Assembly: GCA_910578965.1 (NCBI GenBank) | Contig: CAJTSP010000079.1 | Span: 1-12,197, forward strand | DNA: 12,197 nt | Reading direction: 5' to 3' | DNA from: an uncultured Oscillospiraceae bacterium | Lineage (GTDB): Bacteria > Bacillota > Clostridia > Oscillospirales > Ruminococcaceae | Shown: piece by piece, positions 1-6,314 of the stretch | Layout: every line of letters starts with the position of its first letter | Numbering within the stretch: position 1 is the first letter of the stretch | The notes under the pieces: model-generated | Told to the model about the DNA's origin: nothing | The model's database searches: none | What the model saw: only the letters and a program-made list of their open reading frames with translations | Position numbers and translations under genes: made by a program

Positions 1-637
1 GAGCAGGAGCGACTTCCTTCTGATACTTGGCCTTCAGGTTGGGGACGTACTTGCCGTCGTCAGCCTTGGCAGCCTTCTTCTCGGCCTTGGGGGCGGCAGC
101 CTTCGGCGTGGCGGGCTTTGCCCCGGTCTTGGGGGCAGCCGGCTTTTTGGAAGGCTTGGAGCTTTCTTTGAGGGCCTTAGGCTCCTTGGCCGGAGCGATG
201 GTCCAGAACTGATTCTCGCCGTTCACATCCTGCCAGATTTGCAGGTGGGCGCCGTCCTCCTGGCTCATGCCCACAACGTCCAGGCACTTGCCCGCCAGGT
301 TCGACTTAATTTTGACCCGGCCGTCGTTGGTAGGCTCCAGCACCCAGAGCTGGCTGGAGGCGGACGCACCCTCCCACTGGTGCACCCAGGTACCGTCTAC
401 AACGCCGCCCGACACCAGGTCGATCATCTTACCGGTAAAGCGATTTTGGATACGGTAAACGCCCTGCCCTGCACGGACAAACGCCCACTGCTGCCAAAGC
501 TCCCCGGCATCCTTCCAAAGCCGGACGTCGGCGCCGTTTTCGGTGTTGAAATCGGCAACTTCCAGCACCCTGCCGTCCGCAGAGGCGATGGTATAAAATT
601 TATCCGGCGAGATAATGGTCTGTGCTGTTTTTTTCAT
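1..637 (-). CDS. Ricin-type beta-trefoil lectin domain protein with basic linker, partial (C-terminus outside window)
   Basis: The frame is open from ATG at 637 to the window edge (212 full codons). Residues about 10-148 form a ricin B-like beta-trefoil: three QxW motifs at residues 49-51, 96-98 and 143-145 lie exactly 47 residues apart, one per trefoil lobe. Such domains usually bind carbohydrate; here the ligand is unknown. No signal peptide or membrane segment is visible, so a cytoplasmic location is likely. Residues about 150-194 are a Lys/Ala/Pro-rich, low-complexity, probably flexible linker. Residues 200-212 (NLKAKYQKEVAPA) closely resemble the beginning of bacterial ribosomal protein L5 (B. 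subtilis RLKEKYNKEIAPAL, from memory), and the next codon starts with C, compatible with the expected Leu. The start is supported by AAAAGGAGT about 10 nt upstream. Ricin domain confident; identity of the C-terminal part tentative. Confidence 0.85.
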   Translation of the reverse strand, partial: MKKTAQTIISPDKFYTIASADGRVLEVADFNTENGADVRLWKDAGELWQQWAFVRAGQGVYRIQNRFTGKMIDLVSGGVVDGTWVHQWEGASASSQLWVLEPTNDGRVKIKSNLAGKCLDVVGMSQEDGAHLQIWQDVNGENQFWTIAPAKEPKALKESSKPSKKPAAPKTGAKPATPKAAAPKAEKKAAKADDGKYVPNLKAKYQKEVAPA

Positions 638-664
638 AACAATTACTCCTTTTTAGGGCAAAGA

Positions 665-694
665 GCGGCTGCCCGCCTTTTGCGGGCATGCCGC
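665..694 (-). promoter_or_regulatory. Leader hairpin in the 5' UTR of the ricin-domain gene
   Basis: On the minus strand, GCGGC plus TGCCCGC pairs with GCGGGCA plus GCCGC around a 5-nt loop. This gives a 12-bp stem with one bulged base. It lies between the promoter and the ribosome binding site and has no T-run after it, so it is not a terminator. It could stabilise the mRNA or bind a regulator; function not shown. Confidence 0.6.
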
Positions 695-720
695 GGTACT
701 TTACAACTGGCCCAACCGAA

Positions 721-748
721 ATTATAGCATTCCTGCGGCGTCCGTCAA
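721..748 (-). promoter_or_regulatory. Sigma-A type promoter for the ricin-domain gene
   Basis: Read on the minus strand, a -35 TTGACG (743-748) and a -10 TATAAT (721-726) are separated by 16 bp, with TGC directly before the -10 (extended -10). This is the closest match to consensus in the window, so strong expression is expected. The leader to the ATG at 637 is about 75 nt. Confidence 0.85.
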
Positions 749-910
749 GGGAAGGATGCCCAAAACTGGTGGTTTGTATAACTTCGCGTTTTTTTGCGCT
801 CGCTTTTTGGGCGCATCCCCCATAAAAAAGGCCTTTTTCGCCTGCTTTTGCGCCGTCTGTCCCGTCGAGATGTGTGCCCAAGGGTACCGCCGGCAGGGCC
901 GTGCGCATTG
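749..910. other. Non-coding gap between the M24 peptidase and the ricin-domain gene
   Basis: No credible gene is seen. The stretch contains A/T runs separated by short GC-rich pieces, including the self-complementary AAAAAGGCCTTTTT near 826-839 and a weak GCGC-ended inverted repeat around 795-815. No convincing terminator for the minus-strand peptidase gene can be drawn. It may be an interspersed non-coding repeat of the genome, which one window cannot show. Confidence 0.4.
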
Positions 911-1624
911 CTACTCCAGCGGCATGAGACGCCCATCCGGCCTAAAAATGTAAATCTGCTCCCGCTTAAAGCCCCACCTGCCGCCCACACGGCAGATATG
1001 TGGCTCAAAGGTAAATGGCTTGCCATAGCCGCCAAGCTCGGCAGGGTTTCCCTGCTCGAGATAGACGCGCTTTGCGGGGTCGTCTTCAATCGAATGCCCG
1101 AGGTTGCCGTGCAGGTCCAGGTTCTGCCAGCCCTCGTTTTGCAGCAGGACGTTTACCCGCCGCCAGACCTCTTCGTACCGGGTATGGGGGGCCGCCCATT
1201 CCATAAGCTCCCTGTGCAGCCGCAACTGCATGGCGTACCCCTCGGCAAACTCGGCCCGGGCGGGCGCCTCCGGCTCCAGCAGGGCACGGCCGTTCTGCAT
1301 ATAAATGGTGCGGGCGTAATCTCCCCACACGCCGCTAAACACCGGGCTAAGGTCCAGGGTAACAAGATCGTCCGCCCCCAGCAGGACATCCTTGCGCGGG
1401 ACATACTTCCGCCCGCTCACCGACACAAGGCTGCGCTGCGGCCCAACCAGCACCAGGGCTGCCACCCCGTGGTACCACCAGCCCTCTGCGCCAAGCGAAA
1501 GCATCTCCCCGCCGGCCATGCAGGCGATCTCGGCCTCCGACAGGCCCGGCCGCAGCCGAGCCGCCACCCGCCGCATGGCCTCGGCCGCAAGCCTCTGTGC
1601 GGCCAGGTTTGCACAGCCGCACAC
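911..1624 (-). CDS. M24-family metallopeptidase (aminopeptidase P / methionine aminopeptidase fold), single catalytic domain
   Basis: A 237-residue protein that covers only the pita-bread catalytic fold, without the N-terminal creatinase-like domain of most Xaa-Pro peptidases. The five expected metal ligands can be placed: Asp91 (LVTLDLSP), Asp102 (WGDYARTIYM), His177 (GNLGHSIEDDP), Glu207 (FTFEPHI) and Glu222 (REQIYIF). The probable role is removal of N-terminal residues from peptides by a two-metal hydrolase, but the substrate is unknown. The loop after His177 is shorter than in methionine aminopeptidase, and the second conserved His of that enzyme is not obvious, so I do not call it Map. 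The start is GTG at 1624, forced by an in-frame TAG at 1643-1645 and preceded by AAGGGGGG. The gene stands alone. A creatinase-like non-peptidase cannot be excluded. Confidence 0.85.
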   Translation of the reverse strand: MCGCANLAAQRLAAEAMRRVAARLRPGLSEAEIACMAGGEMLSLGAEGWWYHGVAALVLVGPQRSLVSVSGRKYVPRKDVLLGADDLVTLDLSPVFSGVWGDYARTIYMQNGRALLEPEAPARAEFAEGYAMQLRLHRELMEWAAPHTRYEEVWRRVNVLLQNEGWQNLDLHGNLGHSIEDDPAKRVYLEQGNPAELGGYGKPFTFEPHICRVGGRWGFKREQIYIFRPDGRLMPLE

Positions 1625-1706
1625 GGCAGCCGCCCCCCTTTGCTACATTTTGCCCCAAATGCCCGCAACGGGGCTGAGGCAGCCTTTTCTGTAACCAACA
1701 TTATTA

Positions 1707-1735
1707 AGTATACCATATCCGGCCGGGGCCGAAAG
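1707..1735 (-). promoter_or_regulatory. Possible promoter for the M24 peptidase gene
   Basis: On the minus strand a -10 TATACT (1707-1712) lies 17 bp from a poor -35 TTTCGG (1730-1735). The -10 is good and the -35 weak. The position, about 85 nt upstream of the GTG start, is suitable. Confidence 0.4.
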
Positions 1736-1747
1736 CTTTAAAACAGA

Positions 1748-1789
1748 CGGTTTTTTGCCCTGTTTGCAAAGCGAAAACAGGCAAAACCG
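1748..1789. promoter_or_regulatory. Imperfect inverted repeat upstream of the ECF operon promoter
   Basis: CGGTTTTTTGCCCTGTTT (1748-1765) pairs imperfectly with AAAACAGGCAAAACCG (1774-1789): about 16 bp with small bulges around a short loop. It lies between the divergent M24 and ECF promoters, upstream of both genes, so a terminator role is unlikely. It could be an operator or a cruciform-prone element. Confidence 0.4.
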
Positions 1790-1828
1790 CAAAAAAACTG
1801 CCCTAATAAAAAAATCTGCTTTTTTTCG

Positions 1829-1857
1829 TTGACTTTCTGCTCAGGATGTGATAGTTT
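1829..1857 (+). promoter_or_regulatory. Promoter of the ECF transporter cluster
   Basis: TTGACT (1829-1834) and TAGTTT (1852-1857) are spaced by 17 bp, with TG at 1849-1850 making an extended -10. The start codon of the first gene is about 55 nt downstream. That leader is too short for a known vitamin riboswitch, and I recognise none in it. Confidence 0.65.
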
Positions 1858-1914
1858 CGTTAGTAGGTTTTCTATTTTTCGCAATCGTTTTTGTGTGGGA
1901 GGTTTTTATTGAAG

Positions 1915-2508
1915 ATGCAGACCAAGAAAATGGACAAGCTGACCCTGTTTTTGATCCCGATTGGCGTTGCAGTAAACTTTATTGGCGGCCAGATTGCCAT
2001 CCTGCTCCGTCTTCCGCTGTATCTGGATTCCATCGGCACCATTGTAGTGGGTGCGCTTTGCGGCGCAGTGCCTGGCGTGATTGTGGGCGTGATTTCCAAC
2101 GTGCTGAACTCAATTACCAGCCCGGTGACCCTGTTTTACGCGATCCTGAGCGTAATTTTTGCCATCAGTGCGGCATGGTGCAGCAAGCGCAAGGTCTTTT
2201 TGAGCCTGCCTAAAACCATGCTGGCCTCGCTGTGGTTTGCGTTTGTGGGCGGCGGCCTGGGCTCGGTGCTGACCTGGATCCTTTTCAGCTTTGACTTTGG
2301 CACTATTACGGCCTCGATGTTTGCCATCCCGTTGCATGAGGTTTTGGGCATGCCCAAGTTCCTGGCGCAGTTTGTTTCGGAGTTTACAATGGACCTGTTT
2401 GATAAGGCGGCTTCGCTGGTAATTGTTTTCTTTGTGCTGAAAGCGATGCCCAACCGCTTTTTGGCAAAGCTGCCGCTGGGTGACGTGTATGTAAAGGACG
2501 CCGAGTAA
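1915..2508 (+). CDS. ECF transporter substrate-binding S component (substrate unknown)
   Basis: A 197-residue hydrophobic protein with about five or six membrane segments. It is the high-affinity, substrate-specific subunit of an energy-coupling-factor importer. The early stretch NFIGGQIAI followed by LPLYLDSIGTI and small-residue-rich helices fits S components of the riboflavin-transporter-like group (COG4720/PF07155-like, from memory), but the vitamin or other ligand cannot be read. The T component and both ATPases follow, so the importer is complete. The start is uncertain: ATG at 1915 is 12 nt from GGGAGG (1897-1902), while an in-frame TTG at 1909 has a better 6-nt spacing and would add two residues. 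A hairpin with a T-run lies between this gene and the T gene. Confidence 0.85.
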   Translation: MQTKKMDKLTLFLIPIGVAVNFIGGQIAILLRLPLYLDSIGTIVVGALCGAVPGVIVGVISNVLNSITSPVTLFYAILSVIFAISAAWCSKRKVFLSLPKTMLASLWFAFVGGGLGSVLTWILFSFDFGTITASMFAIPLHEVLGMPKFLAQFVSEFTMDLFDKAASLVIVFFVLKAMPNRFLAKLPLGDVYVKDAE

Positions 2509-2570
2509 ACCGGCGTTTGCGGCGGCCCCGGCAGGTATTGGTCCATGCAGGGCCCTGTCTGCCGCCGCAC

Positions 2571-2611
2571 CGAGAGCGCACCTTTTGGGGTGTGCTCTCG
2601 CTTTGTTTTTT
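2571..2611 (+). terminator. Intrinsic terminator or attenuator between the S and T genes
   Basis: CGAGAGCGCACC (2571-2582) pairs with GGTGTGCTCTCG (2589-2600): 12 bp including one G-U pair, a 6-nt loop, then CTTTGTTTTTT. It ends 3 nt before the Shine-Dalgarno sequence of the T gene. Another GC-rich inverted repeat, GCGGCGG (2519-2525) with CCGCCGC (2562-2568), comes just before. Partial termination here would make more S than T/A transcript. Confidence 0.75.
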
Positions 2612-2632
2612 CATAAAGGAGGCACTGAGCCC

Positions 2633-3433
2633 ATGTACAGCGATTTTGTGCAGACGTTTTTTTCGCCCCAAACCACCGGGAACTGGTTCAAGGACCTCAA
2701 TCCCCTTTCCAAACTGAACATCCTTTTAGTGCTGGCCTTTACCGCGCTGGTGGCGCAAAGCATTGCTTTTGGGGTTGGGCTGTGCCTGTTTTACTACCTG
2801 CTGGCCATCCTGATTGGCGAGCTGAAATACTTTAACGGCATTTTTTCCAAGTTGCTGGTGACCATTGGGGTCTTTATCATTTTGATAAGACAGCTAACGG
2901 TAAAGGGTACAACGGTTTTGTTTAGCCTGTTTGGCTGGAAATGGACGCTGGAGGGCCTTTTGAACGGGCTACAGGTTGGTAGCGTGATCCTTGGTTTTTC
3001 CGGTGCGATCATCCTGTTTTACGCCTCTACCGAGATGCGCGATTTAATGTATGCTCTGGAGCAGAAGGGGATTTCGCACACCTCCAGCTATGTAATATTG
3101 GCAAGCTTCCAAACCATTACCGACCTGCGTGCCAGCGTGCAGACCATCTTTGAGAGCCAGAAGGCCCGCGGTATCGAGGTGGAGGGCAATATCTTTACCC
3201 GCGCCAAGGCGTTTTTTCCGGTAATCAGCCCGCTGCTGCTGGGCGCAATGGCCTCGGCTGAAGAAAAGAGCATCGCCATGGATGCGCGCGCCTTTTCGCT
3301 GGATACGCATCATACCTTTTTGCGGGAACTGCGAACCGTGCCGGCCTGGGAAAAGGTGCTGGTGATCGCGCTGGATCTGTGTTTTGCGGCACTGTGTGCG
3401 GCAAAGCTGGCAAAAATGCTCGGGCTGTGGTAA
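2633..3433 (+). CDS. ECF transporter transmembrane T component (CbiQ/EcfT family)
   Basis: A 266-residue membrane protein that couples ATP hydrolysis by the two ATPases to the S component. Hydrophobic segments lie at about 28-62, 72-88, 115-132 and 240-262, and a long, more polar cytoplasmic part sits between the last two. That part carries the two family coupling motifs: ARG at 178-180 (SQKARGIEVEG) and ARA at 218-220 (IAMDARAFS), whose Arg residues dock into the ATPases. The start ATG has AAAGGAGG 10 nt upstream. The length is normal for the family. The gene ends 13 nt before the first ATPase gene, which follows in the same transcript. Confidence 0.93.
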   Translation: MYSDFVQTFFSPQTTGNWFKDLNPLSKLNILLVLAFTALVAQSIAFGVGLCLFYYLLAILIGELKYFNGIFSKLLVTIGVFIILIRQLTVKGTTVLFSLFGWKWTLEGLLNGLQVGSVILGFSGAIILFYASTEMRDLMYALEQKGISHTSSYVILASFQTITDLRASVQTIFESQKARGIEVEGNIFTRAKAFFPVISPLLLGAMASAEEKSIAMDARAFSLDTHHTFLRELRTVPAWEKVLVIALDLCFAALCAAKLAKMLGLW

Positions 3434-3446
3434 GGAGGGATTTGGG

Positions 3447-4322
3447 ATGGCTTTGATCGAACTGGAGCATGTGACCTATCGTTACCCCTTCAGCAAGACA
3501 CCCGCGCTGAATGACCTGTCCTTTCTGTTTGAGAAAGGGGTGTTTTACGGGGTGGTCGGGGAAAACGGCGGCGGCAAAACCAGCCTGTGCAACCTGCTGC
3601 GCGGGCTGATCCCGCATTTTTACCAGGGCACCCTGGAGGGCCGGGTAACCATTGACGGCACCGACGTGCGCGAATGGGACACCGGCAAGCTGTCGGCCAA
3701 GATTGGGTATGTGTTTCAAAACCCGTTTACCCAGATCAGCGGCATCAAGGCCACCGTGTTTGAGGAGGTGGCCATGGGCCTGGAAAACCTGGGCTGGCCT
3801 AAAAAAGAGATGGCGGAGCGCACCTTGCAAATCTGCCGGCTGCTGGGTATTGAGCAGCTTCTGGAAAAAAACCCAAACGAGCTCTCCGGCGGGCAGCGGC
3901 AGCGGGTGGCATTTGCCTCGATTTTGGCGATGGACGCCGAGATTTTGGTGATCGACGAGCCCACAAGCCAACTGGACCCCCAGGGTACCCAGGACGTTTT
4001 TGAAATTATTCAAGGGCTGCGGGGCAGCGGCAAGACCATCCTCTTGGTGGAACACAAGGTGGATTTGATTGCCGAATACTGCGATAAGGTGCTGGTGATG
4101 CAGAACGGGCAGATTGTGCGCAGCGGCCCAACCGCCAAGGTGCTGAGCGCAGCCGATCTGGCCGAGGTGGGGGCGATGCCGCCGCAGGTGGCGGCTTTTG
4201 GCCACGCCATGTCCGAAGCGGGCAAGCCCCTGGCACAAATCCCTATTACCCTGGCGGATGCCGAGGCGCAGGTAAAACGGCGGCAGGAGGAGGTGCAGCG
4301 CTGCAATGCCAATCGAGCTTAA
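3447..4322 (+). CDS. ECF transporter ATPase, first subunit (canonical signature)
   Basis: A 291-residue ABC ATPase that powers the ECF importer together with the next gene's product. Visible motifs: Walker A GENGGGKT (38-45), Q-loop Gln91 (VFQNPFTQ), signature LSGGQ (146-150), Walker B ILVIDE with Glu171 (DEPTSQLDP), and the switch His203 (LLVEHKVD). All are intact. About 70 residues after the nucleotide-binding core form the C-terminal extension usual in EcfA proteins. The start ATG at 3447 follows AAGGAGGG, which overlaps the stop of the T gene. The 3' end overlaps the next ATPase gene by 17 nt, suggesting translational coupling and equal amounts of both subunits. Confidence 0.95.
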   Translation: MALIELEHVTYRYPFSKTPALNDLSFLFEKGVFYGVVGENGGGKTSLCNLLRGLIPHFYQGTLEGRVTIDGTDVREWDTGKLSAKIGYVFQNPFTQISGIKATVFEEVAMGLENLGWPKKEMAERTLQICRLLGIEQLLEKNPNELSGGQRQRVAFASILAMDAEILVIDEPTSQLDPQGTQDVFEIIQGLRGSGKTILLVEHKVDLIAEYCDKVLVMQNGQIVRSGPTAKVLSAADLAEVGAMPPQVAAFGHAMSEAGKPLAQIPITLADAEAQVKRRQEEVQRCNANRA

Positions 4323-5100
4323 ATCTGCAAGCTTTGCCTATCCGGGCGGCTTTATGGCCAACAAGGACCTAAGCCTGACCATCCTGGCCGGCGAGCGGCT
4401 TGCCATTGTAGGGCAGAACGGCGCAGGCAAAACCACCGCCGTAAAAATGATGAACGGCCTGCACAAGCCGGTGGAAGGCGACGTGCTGGTGGATGGGCAG
4501 AACACCAGGGAGCACACCACCGCCCAGATTGCCCGCACGGTGGGATATGTGTTTCAAAACCCGGACGACCAGATTTTCAACCAGACGGTACGGGCCGAGA
4601 TTGAATATATGCCCCGCTATTTCAAGCTGCCGCCGGCCGAGATCGGCCGGCGGGTTGAGCGGGCGGTAGGCCTTACGGGGCTGGAGGGCTATTTGAAAAA
4701 GAACCCCTTCGATATCCCCTACCCTATCCGTAAATTTGTAACCATTGCGGCGGTGCTGGCTACCGAACCCAAATATGTTATTTTTGATGAGCCCACCGCC
4801 GGGCAGGACCGGCGCGGCACCCTGTTGCTGGAAAGCATGATGGAGCAGCTACAAAGGGAGGGCATTACCGTAATTACAATTACCCACGATATGGAGTTTG
4901 TTGCCCGCAACTTCAACCGGGTAGTGGCCATGGCGCACGGCAACATTTTGGCGGACGGCACCGCCCGCAGCATCTTTAGCAATGCTGCCGTTGTGGCCGA
5001 GGCGCGGCTGCGCAAGCCACAGATAGGCGAGCTGGCTGGCCGGCTGGGCCTGGGCGAGGATATTTTATTTTGTAACGAGCTCGTAGCCGCGCTGGACTAA
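4306..5100 (+). CDS. ECF transporter ATPase, second subunit with degenerate ABC signature
   Basis: A 264-residue ABC ATPase that pairs with the first subunit. Walker A GQNGAGKT (36-43), Q-loop Gln84 (VFQNPDDQ), Walker B with Glu162 (YVIFDEPTAGQD) and His194 (TITHDMEF) are present. The segment that should read LSGGQ-QR instead reads IPYPIRKF (137-144). All other motifs are kept and the frame is intact, so this is a specialised subunit and not a pseudogene. I recall similar PLSIRKF-type segments in some clostridial ECF ATPases. In a head-to-tail heterodimer the site using this subunit's Walker motifs and the partner's LSGGQ would be canonical, and the other site degenerate. The start overlaps the previous gene and is preceded by AGGAGG at about 11 nt. 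Confidence 0.93.
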   Translation: MPIELKSASFAYPGGFMANKDLSLTILAGERLAIVGQNGAGKTTAVKMMNGLHKPVEGDVLVDGQNTREHTTAQIARTVGYVFQNPDDQIFNQTVRAEIEYMPRYFKLPPAEIGRRVERAVGLTGLEGYLKKNPFDIPYPIRKFVTIAAVLATEPKYVIFDEPTAGQDRRGTLLLESMMEQLQREGITVITITHDMEFVARNFNRVVAMAHGNILADGTARSIFSNAAVVAEARLRKPQIGELAGRLGLGEDILFCNELVAALD

Positions 5101-5306
5101 CTCGCCGGCCGGCCGCAACCCTCATTGGCCCGCACAGCCAGCCGGCCCATATACGGCATACAAACGCGCGGGGGGCCGGCCTTTTCCAGCCGGCCCGCTT
5201 GTGCCAGAAGCATCGCCCCGCAAGGGCAGGCATAGTCTTTTGAGGCCCCTGGCCTGGCGGTATGCCCCGCCCGCCAGGGCACGGGATACATAGGAGTGTA
5301 AAAAGG
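5101..5306 (+). promoter_or_regulatory. GC-rich intercistronic region with hairpins between ATPase and kinase genes
   Basis: A 206-nt gap inside the cluster that is unusually rich in GCCGGC. GGGCCGGC (5173-5180) pairs with GCCGGCCC (5189-5196) around 8 nt. CCTGGCGG (5253-5260) pairs with CCGCCAGG (5271-5278) around 10 nt, ending 12 nt before the kinase Shine-Dalgarno sequence. There is no T-run and no convincing promoter. Possible roles are mRNA processing, stability, or translational control of the kinase. Confidence 0.45.
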
Positions 5307-6251
5307 ATGGAATACGTTGTTGCGGCAATGAGCATTGTAAACGACCTGCAGTATGCCGACGGCCGCCGGGTCAGGCAGGTAACCGGCGGCGGCCTGTTTA
5401 TGCTGGGGGGAGTACTGAGCCTGCGCCCAAGGGCGGGCTTTGTAACCGCGGCCGGGCCGGATTTTGAAGAATACCACGGCACGTTTTTTTCCCAAAACAA
5501 GCTGAGTGTCGCCGGGGTGCACCGCACCCTGCCCCATACCCACTATACCACCGTACGCTATGCGGCGGACGGTAGCTGGCGGGAGGAATCGGTCTATGGG
5601 CCGGACTATGAGAAGGACAACGCCGAAAATACCATGATCCATGGCGAGTGGGTGGCTGCGCTCTGCGGGCCGGATACCAAAGCCGTGTATACCGAAAGCG
5701 GCGCCGAGGAGCTGTTCTGGCAGCCGCAGGAGCTTGCTGCAATCCGCACTGCCGCCCCAAATGCCCTTTTGATGTGGGAGGTACCGCATTACAATACCTT
5801 TAGCCCCACCCAAAAACCGCTGATCTGGCCTGCCCTGCGTCAAACAGACCTATTTTCGGTCAATCTGCGGGAGGCTCGGGAGTTGTTTGGCGCGGCCGGC
5901 CGGGCCGATGCAATCCGGGCGATCCGGGCCACCGGAAAACCCTGCTTTCTGCGGCTGGGCATTGAAGGCGCCTGCGTAGTAATGCCGGGTCAGAAGGCTG
6001 TAATGGTACCCAGCACCGGGCTGGCCCGCACAGTGGACCCCACCGGATGCGGCAACTGCAGTACGGCGGCGGCGATGGTAGGCTTTGCCGAAGGGATGCC
6101 CCCCGCCCTGATTGCCGCCTATGCCAATGTGGCGGCCGATTACAACGCCCTGCAGCTTGGCCCCTGCCCCGAGCTGACCGACGCGCTGCGCGCCCGGATG
6201 GCTAACGAGGCAAAAGCCCTGGCCGGACGCGCGGTAGATCTGGAAGACTAA
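5307..6251 (+). CDS. PfkB-family carbohydrate/nucleoside kinase-like protein with atypical GCGN active site
   Basis: A 314-residue protein of the ribokinase/PfkB fold, whose members phosphorylate sugars, nucleosides or related alcohols. The N-terminal Gly-rich substrate segment (VTGGGLFMLGG, 25-35), the middle FSVNLREARELFG motif (183-195) and the nucleotide-side LGIEGACVV (217-225) are all placed as in the family. The C-terminal signature reads DPTGCGNCS (244-252), whereas typical members have D-T-x-G-A-G-D with the last Asp as catalytic base. Here that position is Asn250. I recall a GxGN form also in the fungal MAK32-like branch, so this may be a subfamily trait. Start ATG at 5307 has TAGGAG 10 nt upstream. 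Its place behind a complete ECF importer suggests it acts on the imported compound, but activity is unproven. Confidence 0.82.
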   Translation: MEYVVAAMSIVNDLQYADGRRVRQVTGGGLFMLGGVLSLRPRAGFVTAAGPDFEEYHGTFFSQNKLSVAGVHRTLPHTHYTTVRYAADGSWREESVYGPDYEKDNAENTMIHGEWVAALCGPDTKAVYTESGAEELFWQPQELAAIRTAAPNALLMWEVPHYNTFSPTQKPLIWPALRQTDLFSVNLREARELFGAAGRADAIRAIRATGKPCFLRLGIEGACVVMPGQKAVMVPSTGLARTVDPTGCGNCSTAAAMVGFAEGMPPALIAAYANVAADYNALQLGPCPELTDALRARMANEAKALAGRAVDLED

Positions 6252-6314
6252 AGCAAAAGGGCCTGCCGACAAGCAAAAATGCCAAACCTGTTTTTTGAAA
6301 GGAGCGTATTTACC

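Noticed and set aside
826..839. AAAAAGGCCTTTTT palindrome as terminator of the M24 gene
   Set aside because: With a minimal 4-nt loop it leaves only five A-T pairs, too weak for an intrinsic terminator.
239..1741. Plus-strand open frames at 239-727 and 794-1741
   Set aside because: They are antisense to the ricin-domain and M24 genes, which carry clear family motifs, start sites and promoters. The plus-strand translations are low-complexity and show no family.
3225..4238. Minus-strand open frame of 337 codons
   Set aside because: Antisense shadow of the T component and first ATPase genes, whose motifs are unmistakable. His- and Gln-rich translation with no family.
4711..4740. Second ATPase as a pseudogene
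   Set aside because: The frame is intact, the other five ATPase motifs are kept, and it overlaps the first ATPase gene in a translationally coupled way, so it should be a functional, specialised subunit.
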